Source: Cellulomonas persica (GTDB lineage: Bacteria; Actinomycetota; Actinomycetes; Actinomycetales; Cellulomonadaceae). From it: a DNA stretch of 64,000 nt. The DNA lies in NCBI RefSeq assembly GCF_007989825.1, contig NZ_BJUA01000006.1:62001-126000 (forward strand), written 5' to 3'. Numbering within the stretch: position 1 is the first letter of the stretch; the number at the start of each line of letters is the position of its first letter. This document shows, in pieces, positions 56,401-64,000 of this stretch. The notes under the pieces were generated by a model. That model was not told the origin of the DNA and ran no database searches. It was given only the letters and a program-made list of their open reading frames with translations. The position numbers were made by a program, and so were the translations under genes.

Positions 56401-57600
56401 TCAGCCGCCCGAGACGCTGAGCTCGGCCTCGTGCAGGTCGCGCCGGAACTCCTCGGAGAGCTCACGCGAGTCGAGCCAGCCGTACGGCAGGATCGGCCGC
56501 TTCGGGGCACCCGCGCGGCCGCGCTGGCCCTCGGCGGGCTCGCCCGGGTACGGCTGGTCGAGGTCGAGGAGCGCGAGCAGGTCGTCGAGCTCGGCCAGCG
56601 ACGAGACGAGCCCGAACCGCGCGCGCAGCTCACCGCCCACGACGTAGCCCTTGAAGTACCAGGCCATGTGCTTGCGCATCTCGCGCAGCGCCTTGGACTC
56701 GTCGTCGAAGTGCTCGACCATGAGCTCGGCGTGCCGGCGCAGGGTCTGCGCCACGTGCCGCATCCCCGGGCGCACGCGCTCGTCGGACCCCGCGAACGCG
56801 GCCGCGAGATCCGCGAACAGCCACGGCCGGCCCTGGCAGCCGCGCCCGACGACGACGCCGTCGCACCCGGTCTGCTCGACCATCGCCAGGGCGTCCTCGG
56901 CCGACCAGATGTCGCCGTTGCCCAGCACGGGGATGCCGGTCACGGTCTGCTTGAGCCGCGCGATCGACTCCCAGTCCGCGGTGCCCGAGTAGTAGTCCGC
57001 GGCGGTGCGTGCGTGCAGCGCGACCGCCGCGACGCCCGCGTCCTGCGCGACCAGACCCGCCTCGAGGTACGTCAGGTGGTCGTCGTCGATCCCCTTGCGC
57101 ATCTTGACCGTCACCGGCACGCCGTACGGCGCCGCCGCGGCCACGGCCTGCGTGACGATCGCGCGGAACAGGTCCCGCTTCCAGGGCAGCACCGCGCCGC
57201 CGCCGCGCCGCGTGACCTTCGCGACGGGGCAGCCGAAGTTGAGGTCGACGTGGTCCGCGCGGTCCTCGCTCACGATCATGTGCACCGCCGCCGCGACGGT
57301 CGCCGGGTCGACGCCGTAGAGCTGCACCGAGCGCGGCCTCTCGTCGGGCTCGTGCGCGATGATCCGCAGCGACTCCTCGCCACGCTCGACGAGCGCACGG
57401 CTGGTGACCATCTCCGCGACGTACAGCCCGGCGCCCGACTCACGGCACAGGCGGCGGAACGCCGCGTTGGTCACGCCCGCCATCGGCGCGAGCACGACCG
57501 GTGTGTCGATCTGCAGCGGCCCGATGCGCAGCGGGGGCAGCACGGCACCCGGCGCGCGGGTCTCGTCGGTCCGCTCGTTCGTCGCAGTCACGACGCCCAT
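56401..57600 (-). CDS. dusB: tRNA-dihydrouridine synthase (DusB/Dus family)
   Basis: This 399-residue FMN enzyme reduces uridines in the tRNA D-loop. Key features are VVLAPMAGVTNAAFRRLC near the N-terminus, the catalytic Cys124 in NFGCPVAKV, the HARTAADYYSGTADW phosphate-binding region and GNGDIWS. I start at ATG 57600 (MGVVTATNERT) with GATGGGAC upstream; the first 20 residues are not conserved. It is convergent with the PfkB gene and divergent from the ECF sigma factor gene. Confidence 0.94.
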   Translation of the reverse strand: MGVVTATNERTDETRAPGAVLPPLRIGPLQIDTPVVLAPMAGVTNAAFRRLCRESGAGLYVAEMVTSRALVERGEESLRIIAHEPDERPRSVQLYGVDPATVAAAVHMIVSEDRADHVDLNFGCPVAKVTRRGGGAVLPWKRDLFRAIVTQAVAAAAPYGVPVTVKMRKGIDDDHLTYLEAGLVAQDAGVAAVALHARTAADYYSGTADWESIARLKQTVTGIPVLGNGDIWSAEDALAMVEQTGCDGVVVGRGCQGRPWLFADLAAAFAGSDERVRPGMRHVAQTLRRHAELMVEHFDDESKALREMRKHMAWYFKGYVVGGELRARFGLVSSLAELDDLLALLDLDQPYPGEPAEGQRGRAGAPKRPILPYGWLDSRELSEEFRRDLHEAELSVSGG

Positions 57601-57676
57601 TGTCCCATCGCCGGACGAGTGACCCGCGGCGCTCAACCTTCGGCACCCCTCGCACGTCTCCTACGGTGTGACCACC

Positions 57677-58276
57677 ATGACAGCCGGGATGCGCGACGAG
57701 GACGACTCCTCGCACGTCGAGTCCCTCACCGTCGTCGCCGCCCGACCGCGCGGGGCGCGCACCCGCGCCGAGATCGACGAGGAGTTCTCCGCGTTCGTCG
57801 CCCAGCACGGCGGCGACCTGCTGCGCACGGCCTGGCTGCTGTGCGGCGACGCGCACCGCGCCGAGGAGCTGACGCAGCAGGCGCTCGTGCGCACCTATGC
57901 CGCCTGGACCCGGACCCACGACCCGCTGCCGTACGCGCGTCGCGTGCTCGCGAACCTGCGGGTCGACACCTGGCGACGCCGCCGCCGCGAGGTCCTCACC
58001 GCACCCGAGGACCTGCCCGAGAGCGACCACGTGCGCGTCGGCACCGACGAGCACGCGCGGACCGAGGACCGCGACCAGCTCGTGCGGGCGCTCGCCCTGC
58101 TCAGTGCGCGGCAACGCCGGATCGTCGTGCTGCGACACATGGTCGGCCTCCCCGAGGCCGAGGTCGCCGCCGAGCTCGGCGTGAGCCTCGGCACCGTCAA
58201 GTCCACCGCCTCGCGCGGCCTCGCCACGCTGCGGGCCGCGCTCACCACCGAGACCAGCCAGGAGGATGCGCGATGA
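57677..58276 (+). CDS. ECF RNA polymerase sigma factor (SigE-like)
   Basis: A 199-residue group 4 sigma factor. Region 2 spans about 38-100 (FSAFVAQHGGDLLRTAWLLC, AEELTQQALVRTYAAW) and region 4 about 128-190 (LSARQRRIVVLRHMVGLPEA, then ELGVSLGTVKSTASRGLATL). It belongs to the actinobacterial SigE-type set that pairs with a membrane partner encoded just downstream. TACGGT precedes the start by 9 nt; the GTG at 57668 is an alternative. Its stop overlaps the next ATG (ATGA), so the pair is translationally coupled. No zinc anti-sigma gene is present. Confidence 0.9.
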   Translation: MTAGMRDEDDSSHVESLTVVAARPRGARTRAEIDEEFSAFVAQHGGDLLRTAWLLCGDAHRAEELTQQALVRTYAAWTRTHDPLPYARRVLANLRVDTWRRRRREVLTAPEDLPESDHVRVGTDEHARTEDRDQLVRALALLSARQRRIVVLRHMVGLPEAEVAAELGVSLGTVKSTASRGLATLRAALTTETSQEDAR

Positions 58277-60453
58277 GCACCGACCTGCGCCCCGACCCCG
58301 AGCTCGCCGCACGCGCCGAGCGGACCACCCCGCTCATGACCCTGGACCCGGACGCCCTGCTGGCCTCCGCGCACCGCCACGTCCGCCGCCGCACCGCGGC
58401 CCGGGTGGCGGGCGGCGCCCTGGCCGTCGCCGCGGTCGCGGTGCTCGGCGCGAACCTCGCCGAGCACCGGACCGAGACGCCCGACCCGGCGCAGTCGACG
58501 TCGCCCACGCAGGTCGCGCGTCCGTTCGGTGACGAACGGGTGGTCGAGGTCGCCGACGGTCTCGTCGCCGCGAACCGCCCGGCTCCGCAGCGCGCACCCG
58601 ACCACCGGACGAACACGCTCGTCGACGCCGCGACGTGGCAGATGGACCTGGGGCTCACCGTCCGCGACCACCGGCTGCTCCTGGCGGTCGGACCCACGGG
58701 TGACCAGCAGCAGGGGGCCGCCTCCTACACCCGCCAGTCCTCCGACGGCAGCGCCGACGGGTTCGGTGGCGGCGTCTGGACCTGGGGGACCCCGTCGGTC
58801 GCCGACGGGGTCCGGTTCGGGAGCGAGGTGCAGGGCGGCAGGTGGAGCGAGCTCGTCGTGGTGCCCACCGCGCTGCGGGACCCCCACGTCCTGCTGTGGA
58901 GCACGTCGGGGTTCGAGACCGACGACGGGCCGACCGTCGCCGTCGAGCTCCCGACGTTCGCCGCACCCGACGGGCAGCTGCTCGCCGCCGCGCTCGGCGA
59001 GCCGTCGGTGGCCCAGGCGATCCAGGAGGGCACTTCAGGGATCGTGTTCGTGGGCAGCGACGGGCGCGTCGTCCAGGCACCGTGCGAGGACCTGCCCGCC
59101 CCGCGGTGCCCGACGGTCGAGGACGTGCCCGGCCTGGCCGCGGCCGTCGCCGCGCTGACGGCCGCGCCCCAGGCGCCGGTCGCCACCACGACGACGCTCG
59201 CCCAGGGCGTGCACGCGACGACCTCGCTCGCGCGCTCGACGGGCACCGGCTGGGACACGGGCCTGCGGGTCCTGCGCACGTGGGACGACGACGAACCGGG
59301 TGCCGTCACGTTCGCGCCGGTGAGCGACGCCGAGCTGCGCACCGCGCGTGCCGTCTTCGAGGTCCCGGCGACCCACGGGTTGCGGGCGTCGGTCGCCGGG
59401 CTGGACGGTGCGAGCGTCTTCGCCTGGTCCGACGACGACTCCGCCGACCGTTTCCCCGCCCAGCGTTACTACCCCGGGTCGCTGCGCTGGGACATGAACG
59501 ACGACGTCCGGCTCCTGGCCGGCGCCGTGCCACGCTGGATGCCCGAGGGTCGGGTGGTGCTCTGGCTGCCGCGCGGCGTCGAGGGCGTCGGCGGCGAGCT
59601 GGTGCACGCGCTCGACGTGCCGACGTTCGCCGACCCCGCCGGGAGCGGAGCGCGGGTCTACGCGGTCGCACTCGACGCGGGTGTCGCGATGGTCGACCTG
59701 ACGACCGTCCGCGACGCACTCGTCTTCTACGTCCAGGACGGCGTGCCGGCGCGCGACGTCGTCGAGGGCTCCGGGAAGTGCACCGCGCTGCACGGGGACT
59801 GCCTCGCGGACCAGCCCGACGGCGGCGCGGCGCTCGTGGCCGCGCTCGCCGAGCGCGGCGTGGACATGGACGGCGTGTCGCTCGGTGCGGGCGTGACGCC
59901 GCCGTCGGGCGAGCCGGCCGCGCAGCAGGCCGCGCCGGGCATCACGGCGGCCGTCGAGTGGGCCGACGACGTGCGACTCGACCTCGGGGACGTCGAGGGC
60001 CGGCGGGTGTGGCTCGAGCTGCCCGACCGGACCGCCGACGCCCTGGTGCCCACCCTGTTCGTCGACCAGGCGCTCCCGCAGGTGCAACCGCGTCAGCTCG
60101 ACCTGACCTCTGCCGGCGCTACGCAGGTCTCGCTCCCCGGGGTGCGCGCCCTCGTCGCGGTCGGGATCGCCCCGCAGGACGGTGCGTGGCGGGCCTTCGT
60201 CTGGTCGGTCTCCGCGAGCGCGGGCGGCGACCTCCCGGTCGAGCTGCCGACCGTGCGGCGGGGCGAGCGCGCGGTCTACGCGTACGTCGCGACGGACGCG
60301 TCCGGCCTGTTCGACACGCTGAGCACGGACGTCTGGGTCTCGCCCGACGGTGACGTGCTCGTGCCTGGCTGCGAAGGGCTGACCGAGGACGAGTGCGAGG
60401 AGACGGGCGCGACGCCCGGGCTGTTCGCGGACGTGCGCGAGGCGCTCGGCTGA
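58273..60453 (+). CDS. Single-pass membrane protein with three Cys-pair modules, partner of the ECF sigma factor
   Basis: This 726-residue protein is not one that I recognise. A 43-residue cytoplasmic N-tail precedes one membrane helix (about 44-60, GGALAVAAVAVLGAN) and a large extracytoplasmic part. That part holds three related modules, about 118-294, 308-525 and 555-725. Each ends with a (D/E)LPT or DVPT strand, a YA-A strand, a D-G turn, and a Cys pair: C271/C279, C503/C510, C700/C708, followed by PGL or GGA-x(5)-V-AL. The coupled position after an ECF gene suggests an anti-sigma or sensor role: the N-tail could hold the sigma factor and the modules sense an outside signal. This is inference. 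Confidence 0.75.
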   Translation: MSTDLRPDPELAARAERTTPLMTLDPDALLASAHRHVRRRTAARVAGGALAVAAVAVLGANLAEHRTETPDPAQSTSPTQVARPFGDERVVEVADGLVAANRPAPQRAPDHRTNTLVDAATWQMDLGLTVRDHRLLLAVGPTGDQQQGAASYTRQSSDGSADGFGGGVWTWGTPSVADGVRFGSEVQGGRWSELVVVPTALRDPHVLLWSTSGFETDDGPTVAVELPTFAAPDGQLLAAALGEPSVAQAIQEGTSGIVFVGSDGRVVQAPCEDLPAPRCPTVEDVPGLAAAVAALTAAPQAPVATTTTLAQGVHATTSLARSTGTGWDTGLRVLRTWDDDEPGAVTFAPVSDAELRTARAVFEVPATHGLRASVAGLDGASVFAWSDDDSADRFPAQRYYPGSLRWDMNDDVRLLAGAVPRWMPEGRVVLWLPRGVEGVGGELVHALDVPTFADPAGSGARVYAVALDAGVAMVDLTTVRDALVFYVQDGVPARDVVEGSGKCTALHGDCLADQPDGGAALVAALAERGVDMDGVSLGAGVTPPSGEPAAQQAAPGITAAVEWADDVRLDLGDVEGRRVWLELPDRTADALVPTLFVDQALPQVQPRQLDLTSAGATQVSLPGVRALVAVGIAPQDGAWRAFVWSVSASAGGDLPVELPTVRRGERAVYAYVATDASGLFDTLSTDVWVSPDGDVLVPGCEGLTEDECEETGATPGLFADVREALG

Positions 60454-60567
60454 GTCGCCGCTCGGCGTGTCGCGAGCGCGCCGACGCTGACTCGGCAGCG
60501 GGACCACGAGCGGGCGGGGGCTGGGGCTCGGCCGAGGGACGGGGTCGGCGAGACCGCCGAGGCCGGA

Positions 60568-60611
60568 CGACGAGGGCGGCGACACCGGTGCTGGTGCCGC
60601 CGCCCTCGTCG
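60568..60611 (+). terminator. Bidirectional terminator before glyS
   Basis: A perfect 14-bp stem (60568-60581 with 60598-60611) encloses a loop that can add CACC/GGTG pairing. It ends convergent glyS and the ECF partner gene. Confidence 0.9.
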
Positions 60612-60618
60612 TGCCGGG

Positions 60619-62004
60619 TCAGGCGCCCAGCAGGCGGGGCGCCAGGTACGCGGCGACCTGGTCGAGCGAGACGCGCTCCTGCGTCATGTCGTCGCGGTGG
60701 CGGATCGTGACGGCCTGGTCGTCCAGCGTCTCGAAGTCGACCGTGATGCAGAACGGCGTGCCGATCTCGTCCTGCCGGCGGTAGCGGCGACCGATCGCCC
60801 CGGCGTCGTCGAAGTCGACGTTCCAGTTCTTGCGCAGCTCCGCGGCGAGGTCACGCGCCTTGGGCGAGAGCTGCTCGTTGCGCGACAGCGGCAGGACCGC
60901 GGCCTTGACCGGGGCGAGCCGCGGGTCGAGCTTGAGCACGACGCGCGTGTCGACGCCGCCCTTGGTGTTGGGGGCCTCGTCCTCGGCGTACGCCTCGACG
61001 AGGAACGCCATGAGGCTGCGGGTCAGGCCCGCGGCGGGCTCGATCACGTACGGCACGTAGCGCTCGTTCTTGCCCTGGTCGAAGAACGACAGGTCCTGAC
61101 CCGAGTGCTCGGTGTGCGTCGACAGGTCGAAGTCGGTGCGGTTCGCGATGCCCTCGAGCTCGCCCCACTCGCTGCCCTGGAACCCGAACCGGTACTCGAT
61201 GTCGACGGTCCGCTTCGAGTAGTGCGACAGCTTCTCCTGCGGGTGCTCGTAGTGCCGCAGGTTCTCGCGCGCGATGCCCAGGTCGACGTACCAGTCGGTC
61301 CGGTAGTCGATCCAGTACTGGTGCCAGGTCTCGTCGGTGCCGGGCTCGACGAAGAACTCCATCTCCATCTGCTCGAACTCGCGCGTGCGGAAGATGAAGT
61401 TGCCGGGCGTGATCTCGTTGCGGAACGACTTGCCGATCTGGCCGATGCCGAACGGGGGCTTCATGCGCGCGGCGGTGTAGACGTTCTTGAAGTTCACGAA
61501 GATGCCCTGCGCGGTCTCGGGCCGCAGGTAGTGCAGGCCGGACTCGTCCTCGACGGGGCCGAGGTACGTCTTGAGCATCATGTTGAAGTCGCGGGGCTCG
61601 GTCCATTCCCCCTTGGTGCCGCAGTTCGGGCACGGCACGCCGGCCAGGCCGCCCTCGGGCGCACGACCCTTGCGCTCCTCGAACTCCTCGAGCAGCTGGT
61701 CCTCGCGGAACCGCTTGTGACAGCTGAGGCACTCGGTGAGCGGGTCGGTGAACACGCCGACGTGGCCCGAGGCCACCCAGACCTGGCGGGGCAGGATCAC
61801 GGACGAGTCCAGGCCGACGATGTCGTCACGGCTCGTGACCATCGCACGCCACCACTGGCGCTTGATGTTCTCCTTGAGCTCGACGCCGAGGGGTCCGTAG
61901 TCCCACGCGGAGCGGGTGCCTCCGTAGATCTCGCCGCTCGGGAAGACGAAACCTCGCCGCTTGGCGAGGGAGACGACGGAATCCAGTCGCGAAGGTGCTG
62001 CCAC
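60619..62004 (-). CDS. glyS: Glycyl-tRNA synthetase, single-chain type
   Basis: This 461-residue class II synthetase is the alpha2 eukaryote-like form. The opening [25 protein letters not shown], the zinc-like CLSCHKRF and CPNCGTKG pairs, motif 2 ([20 protein letters not shown]) and motif 3 region ([15 protein letters not shown]) are all present. It charges tRNA-Gly with glycine in the cytoplasm. The GTG follows GGAGAG. TAGCCT about 95 nt upstream is a possible -10; no T-box is visible. Confidence 0.97.
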   Translation of the reverse strand: MAAPSRLDSVVSLAKRRGFVFPSGEIYGGTRSAWDYGPLGVELKENIKRQWWRAMVTSRDDIVGLDSSVILPRQVWVASGHVGVFTDPLTECLSCHKRFREDQLLEEFEERKGRAPEGGLAGVPCPNCGTKGEWTEPRDFNMMLKTYLGPVEDESGLHYLRPETAQGIFVNFKNVYTAARMKPPFGIGQIGKSFRNEITPGNFIFRTREFEQMEMEFFVEPGTDETWHQYWIDYRTDWYVDLGIARENLRHYEHPQEKLSHYSKRTVDIEYRFGFQGSEWGELEGIANRTDFDLSTHTEHSGQDLSFFDQGKNERYVPYVIEPAAGLTRSLMAFLVEAYAEDEAPNTKGGVDTRVVLKLDPRLAPVKAAVLPLSRNEQLSPKARDLAAELRKNWNVDFDDAGAIGRRYRRQDEIGTPFCITVDFETLDDQAVTIRHRDDMTQERVSLDQVAAYLAPRLLGA

Positions 62005-62199
62005 GGCGGTGCTCTCCAGGTGTTCAGCGCCCGCCGCTGGGTGCTGCGGGCTGGGGTGTGACCGAAGTCCGCACGCGTCGGGACCGACGCGGCACGGAGC
62101 GCGCCCAGGCTACCGGTCGGACGCCGGGGGCCCGGCATCCGATCGTCCCGGGCGGGCCGCGTCACGCCCCGGCCCGCTGCACAGGTGTCCTTCGGCCGC

Positions 62200-62547
62200 T
62201 CAGTGCTGCGAGACGCAGAACTGGTTGCCGTCGGGGTCCGCGAGGACCGTCCAGCTGAACCCGCCCTCGGTGTGCGCCTCGACGTACGTGGCACCGTCCG
62301 CGACGAGCCGGTCGATCTCCGCCTTCGCATCCGTCGCCGACAGGTCGAGGTGCACGCGGTTCTTGCCGGGCGTGACCTGGTCGACCTTCTGGAAGCCGAC
62401 CCGCGCGACGCCCGTGACGTCGGCCGCGACGACGAACCAGCCGTCCGCCTCGTCGCGCACCTCGCCGCCGAGCTGGCGCGCCCACCAGGTCGCCAGCGCG
62501 ACCGCGTCCGTCGTGTCGAACGTGACCATCTCCACTGTGAGTCCCAT
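62200..62547 (-). CDS. VOC (glyoxalase-like) family protein
   Basis: The 115-residue protein is one vicinal-oxygen-chelate repeat pair. It begins VEMVTFDTTDAVALATWWARQ and has GKNRVHLDLSATD and LADPDGNQFCV, typical of glyoxalase/bleomycin-resistance-like proteins in actinobacteria. Members vary from enzymes to antibiotic-binding proteins; substrate unknown. TACGGT ends 7 nt before the ATG, a leaderless pattern. It ends 195 nt from glyS, is transcribed toward it, and is not clearly linked to any neighbour. Confidence 0.85.
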   Translation of the reverse strand: MGLTVEMVTFDTTDAVALATWWARQLGGEVRDEADGWFVVAADVTGVARVGFQKVDQVTPGKNRVHLDLSATDAKAEIDRLVADGATYVEAHTEGGFSWTVLADPDGNQFCVSQH

Positions 62548-62588
62548 GCAGGACACCGTAGGACCGACCCCCGACACGCAGGGCGCGC

Positions 62589-63170
62589 TCAGCGCTCGGA
62601 CCTGCGCGGACGCGCCCGCACGTGCATGCGCTCGCCCTGCGGGCCGAAGAGCGTCAGCAGCTCGGTCGGGCCGGGGCCGGGATTGACGAACGCGTGCGGC
62701 GTGCGCGTGTCGAACTCGGCGACCTCGCCCTCGCTCAGCACCAGGTCGTGCTCGCCGAGCACGAGCCTGATCCGACCCGACAGCACGTACATCCACTCGT
62801 AGCCCTCGTGCACCTGGGGCTCGAGCGTGCGCTCCGCGGAGTCCGGGGCCAGGACCAGCTTGTACGCGCGCAGCCCGCCGGGCCGCCGGGTCAGGGGCAC
62901 GTACGTCGCGCCGCGGCGCTCGAACGGTCGCGCGTGCACGCGCGGGTCGCCCGTCTGCGGCGCGCCGACGAGCTCGTCGAGCGGCACCTGGTGCACGCGC
63001 GCGAGCGGCAGGAGCAGCTCGAGCGTGGGCCGCCGCTGTCCCGACTCGAGGCGCGACAGCGTGCTGACGGAGATCCCCGTCTCCCCCGCCAGCGCCGCGA
63101 GCGTCAGGTCCCGGCGCTGGCGCAGCGCACGCAGTCGTGGTCCCACACCCGCCAGCACGTCGTCGCTCAC
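62589..63170 (-). CDS. XRE-cupin transcriptional regulator
   Basis: A 193-residue protein with an N-terminal XRE HTH (LRALRQRRDLTLAALAGETG then VSTLSRLESGQRRPTLELL) and a C-terminal cupin (about 120-185, HEGYEWMYVLSGRIRLVLGE then FDTRTPHAFVNPG) that binds a small ligand or metal. The GTG follows AAGGTGG. It is divergent from the FAD oxidoreductase gene, and TTGCC/GGCAA repeats lie between, so it probably controls that gene and itself. Effector unknown. Confidence 0.9.
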   Translation of the reverse strand: MSDDVLAGVGPRLRALRQRRDLTLAALAGETGISVSTLSRLESGQRRPTLELLLPLARVHQVPLDELVGAPQTGDPRVHARPFERRGATYVPLTRRPGGLRAYKLVLAPDSAERTLEPQVHEGYEWMYVLSGRIRLVLGEHDLVLSEGEVAEFDTRTPHAFVNPGPGPTELLTLFGPQGERMHVRARPRRSER

Positions 63171-63179
63171 GCGGCCACC

Positions 63180-63205
63180 TTGCCATTCCGGCAACGATCC
63201 TTGCC
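63180..63205. promoter_or_regulatory. Operator-like TTGCC/GGCAA repeats between divergent genes
   Basis: TTGCC-N5-GGCAA (63180-63194) is an inverted repeat, followed by another TTGCC at 63201-63205. It lies 10 nt upstream of the XRE-cupin start and 84 nt upstream of the oxidoreductase start. It is a good candidate for the regulator's own site. Confidence 0.65.
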
Positions 63206-63288
63206 ACGCGGCGGCGCACCGGGAGACGGTCCACCTGACGCAGGACACGGCGGCCGGGGACCCGGCCGCGGGGAGCGAGGAGAGCGCC

Positions 63289-64000
63289 ATGGAGCAGGCC
63301 CACGACCACGCGCACGTCCGGGACGCCGGGACGCCGGCTGCCGCGGAGCGCCAGTGGCCCGACGAGCGGACCGACCGCGCCGGCGCGTGGGACGTCGTCG
63401 TGGCCGGCGGCGGCGCGGCGGGCCTGAGCGCGGCGCTCGTGCTGGCACGCGCACGACGCCGGGTGCTGGTCGTCGACGATGCCCGGCCCCGCAACGCGCC
63501 CGCCGCGCACGCGCACGGCTACCTCACGCGCGACGGCGTCCCGCCGCGCGCCCTGCTCGCCCACGGGCGCGACGAGGTCGAGGGCTACGGCGGCGTGCTG
63601 CGCTGGGGACGCGTCGTCGCTGTGCGCGGGAGCCTCGGCGCGTTCGATGTCGAGCTCGACGACGGCACGACCGAGCGGGCCCGCGCGGTGGTGAGCGCGA
63701 CCGGCGGGCGCGACGTCCTGCCCGACGTGCCGGGGCTCGCCGAGCGCTGGGGGCGCGACGTGCTGCACTGCCCGTACTGCCACGGTGCGGAGGTCGGCGA
63801 CGGTCTCGCCGTCGTCGCCGGAAACGGTCCGCTCGGCGTGCAGGCCGCGCTCCTGTGGCGGCAGTGGACGCCCCACGTGACGCTCGTGCGCGGCGACGAC
63901 CGCCTGCCGGCCGACGAGGCCGCGCGCCTCGCCGCCCGCGGCGTCCGTGTCGCCCACGGCCGGGTCGCCGAGCTCGTCGTGCAGGACGACGCGCTGACCG
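63289..64000 (+). CDS. FAD-dependent oxidoreductase, thioredoxin-reductase-like, 3' truncated
   Basis: The frame is open from the ATG (GAGGAG upstream) to the window end, giving 237 codons. After a His/Asp-rich N-terminus (HDHAHV), residues 37-60 are an FAD motif (VVVAGGGAAGLSAALVLARA). The motif HCPYCHG near residue 161 is the position where thioredoxin reductases carry CxxC; here it is CPYC. This CPYC is shared by TrxB-like 'NAD(P)/FAD-dependent oxidoreductases' common in actinobacteria, often beside XRE-cupin regulators. The physiological substrate is unknown. The C-terminus lies outside the window. Confidence 0.85.
   Translation, partial: MEQAHDHAHVRDAGTPAAAERQWPDERTDRAGAWDVVVAGGGAAGLSAALVLARARRRVLVVDDARPRNAPAAHAHGYLTRDGVPPRALLAHGRDEVEGYGGVLRWGRVVAVRGSLGAFDVELDDGTTERARAVVSATGGRDVLPDVPGLAERWGRDVLHCPYCHGAEVGDGLAVVAGNGPLGVQAALLWRQWTPHVTLVRGDDRLPADEAARLAARGVRVAHGRVAELVVQDDALT

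Overview
The window is high-GC actinobacterial chromosome, most like Cellulomonadaceae. The evidence is the codon bias, a secreted CBM2-GH18 chitinase, a GH120 beta-xylosidase, BldC, DUF3052, DUF3145, a FasR-fabD-fabH-acpP-fabF cluster, and many genes with a -10 hexamer 6-8 nt before the start codon (leaderless type). The genus is inference. I see no phage, insertion sequence, CRISPR array or rRNA. Both ends cut genes: yaaA at the left and an FAD oxidoreductase at the right.

Layout. 0-8.6 kb: yaaA and an ArsB-type permease with a 15-bp tandem repeat at its end; a minus-strand unit nif3 / zinc-ribbon coiled coil / RNase H-phosphatase; a secreted protein; a VanZ-RDD membrane protein; a MOSC protein. 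8.6-11.1 kb: a reactive-sulfur unit (CoA-disulfide reductase-rhodanese, CstR-type repressor, small Cys-rich protein) behind a promoter that holds a perfect 16-bp palindrome. 11.1-20.8 kb: GH120 xylosidase, tRNA-Val, cystathionine gamma-synthase and beta-synthase, AhpE-type peroxiredoxin, DUF3052, aceE. 20.8-26.6 kb: fasR and the type II fatty acid synthesis genes, with a shared TTGT-N9-ACAA motif in front of fasR and fabD. 26.6-30.1 kb: a methionine-type ABC importer (metQ-metN-metI) preceded by a candidate leader peptide and a tandem repeat. 30.1-34.7 kb: peptide deformylase, then a degenerate ABC-like ATPase, a YhgE/Pip protein and a TetR regulator. 34.7-41.4 kb: bldC, two tRNAs, an MFS carrier, DUF1206, a transglutaminase-like protein, dnaG. 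41.6-56.4 kb: chitinase, dGTPase, then an alpha-glucan utilisation region (malEFG, three GH13 enzymes, a LacI-type regulator, a PfkB kinase) with repeated TTGC/GCAA palindromes. 56.4-64 kb: dusB, an ECF sigma factor with a large single-pass protein containing three copies of an undescribed Cys-pair module, glyS, a VOC protein, and an XRE-cupin regulator divergent from a thioredoxin-reductase-like enzyme.

How the genes fit together. Extracellular polysaccharide is attacked by the chitinase and the lipoprotein amylase, and maltodextrins are imported by MalEFG and split by cytoplasmic GH13 enzymes under MalR control. Sulfur metabolism recurs: transsulfuration, methionine uptake, persulfide defence. 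AceE feeds acetyl-CoA toward the fab cluster about 1 kb downstream. The best candidates for something undescribed are the triplicated module beside the ECF sigma factor, the degenerate ATPase-YhgE pair, and the metQNI leader.
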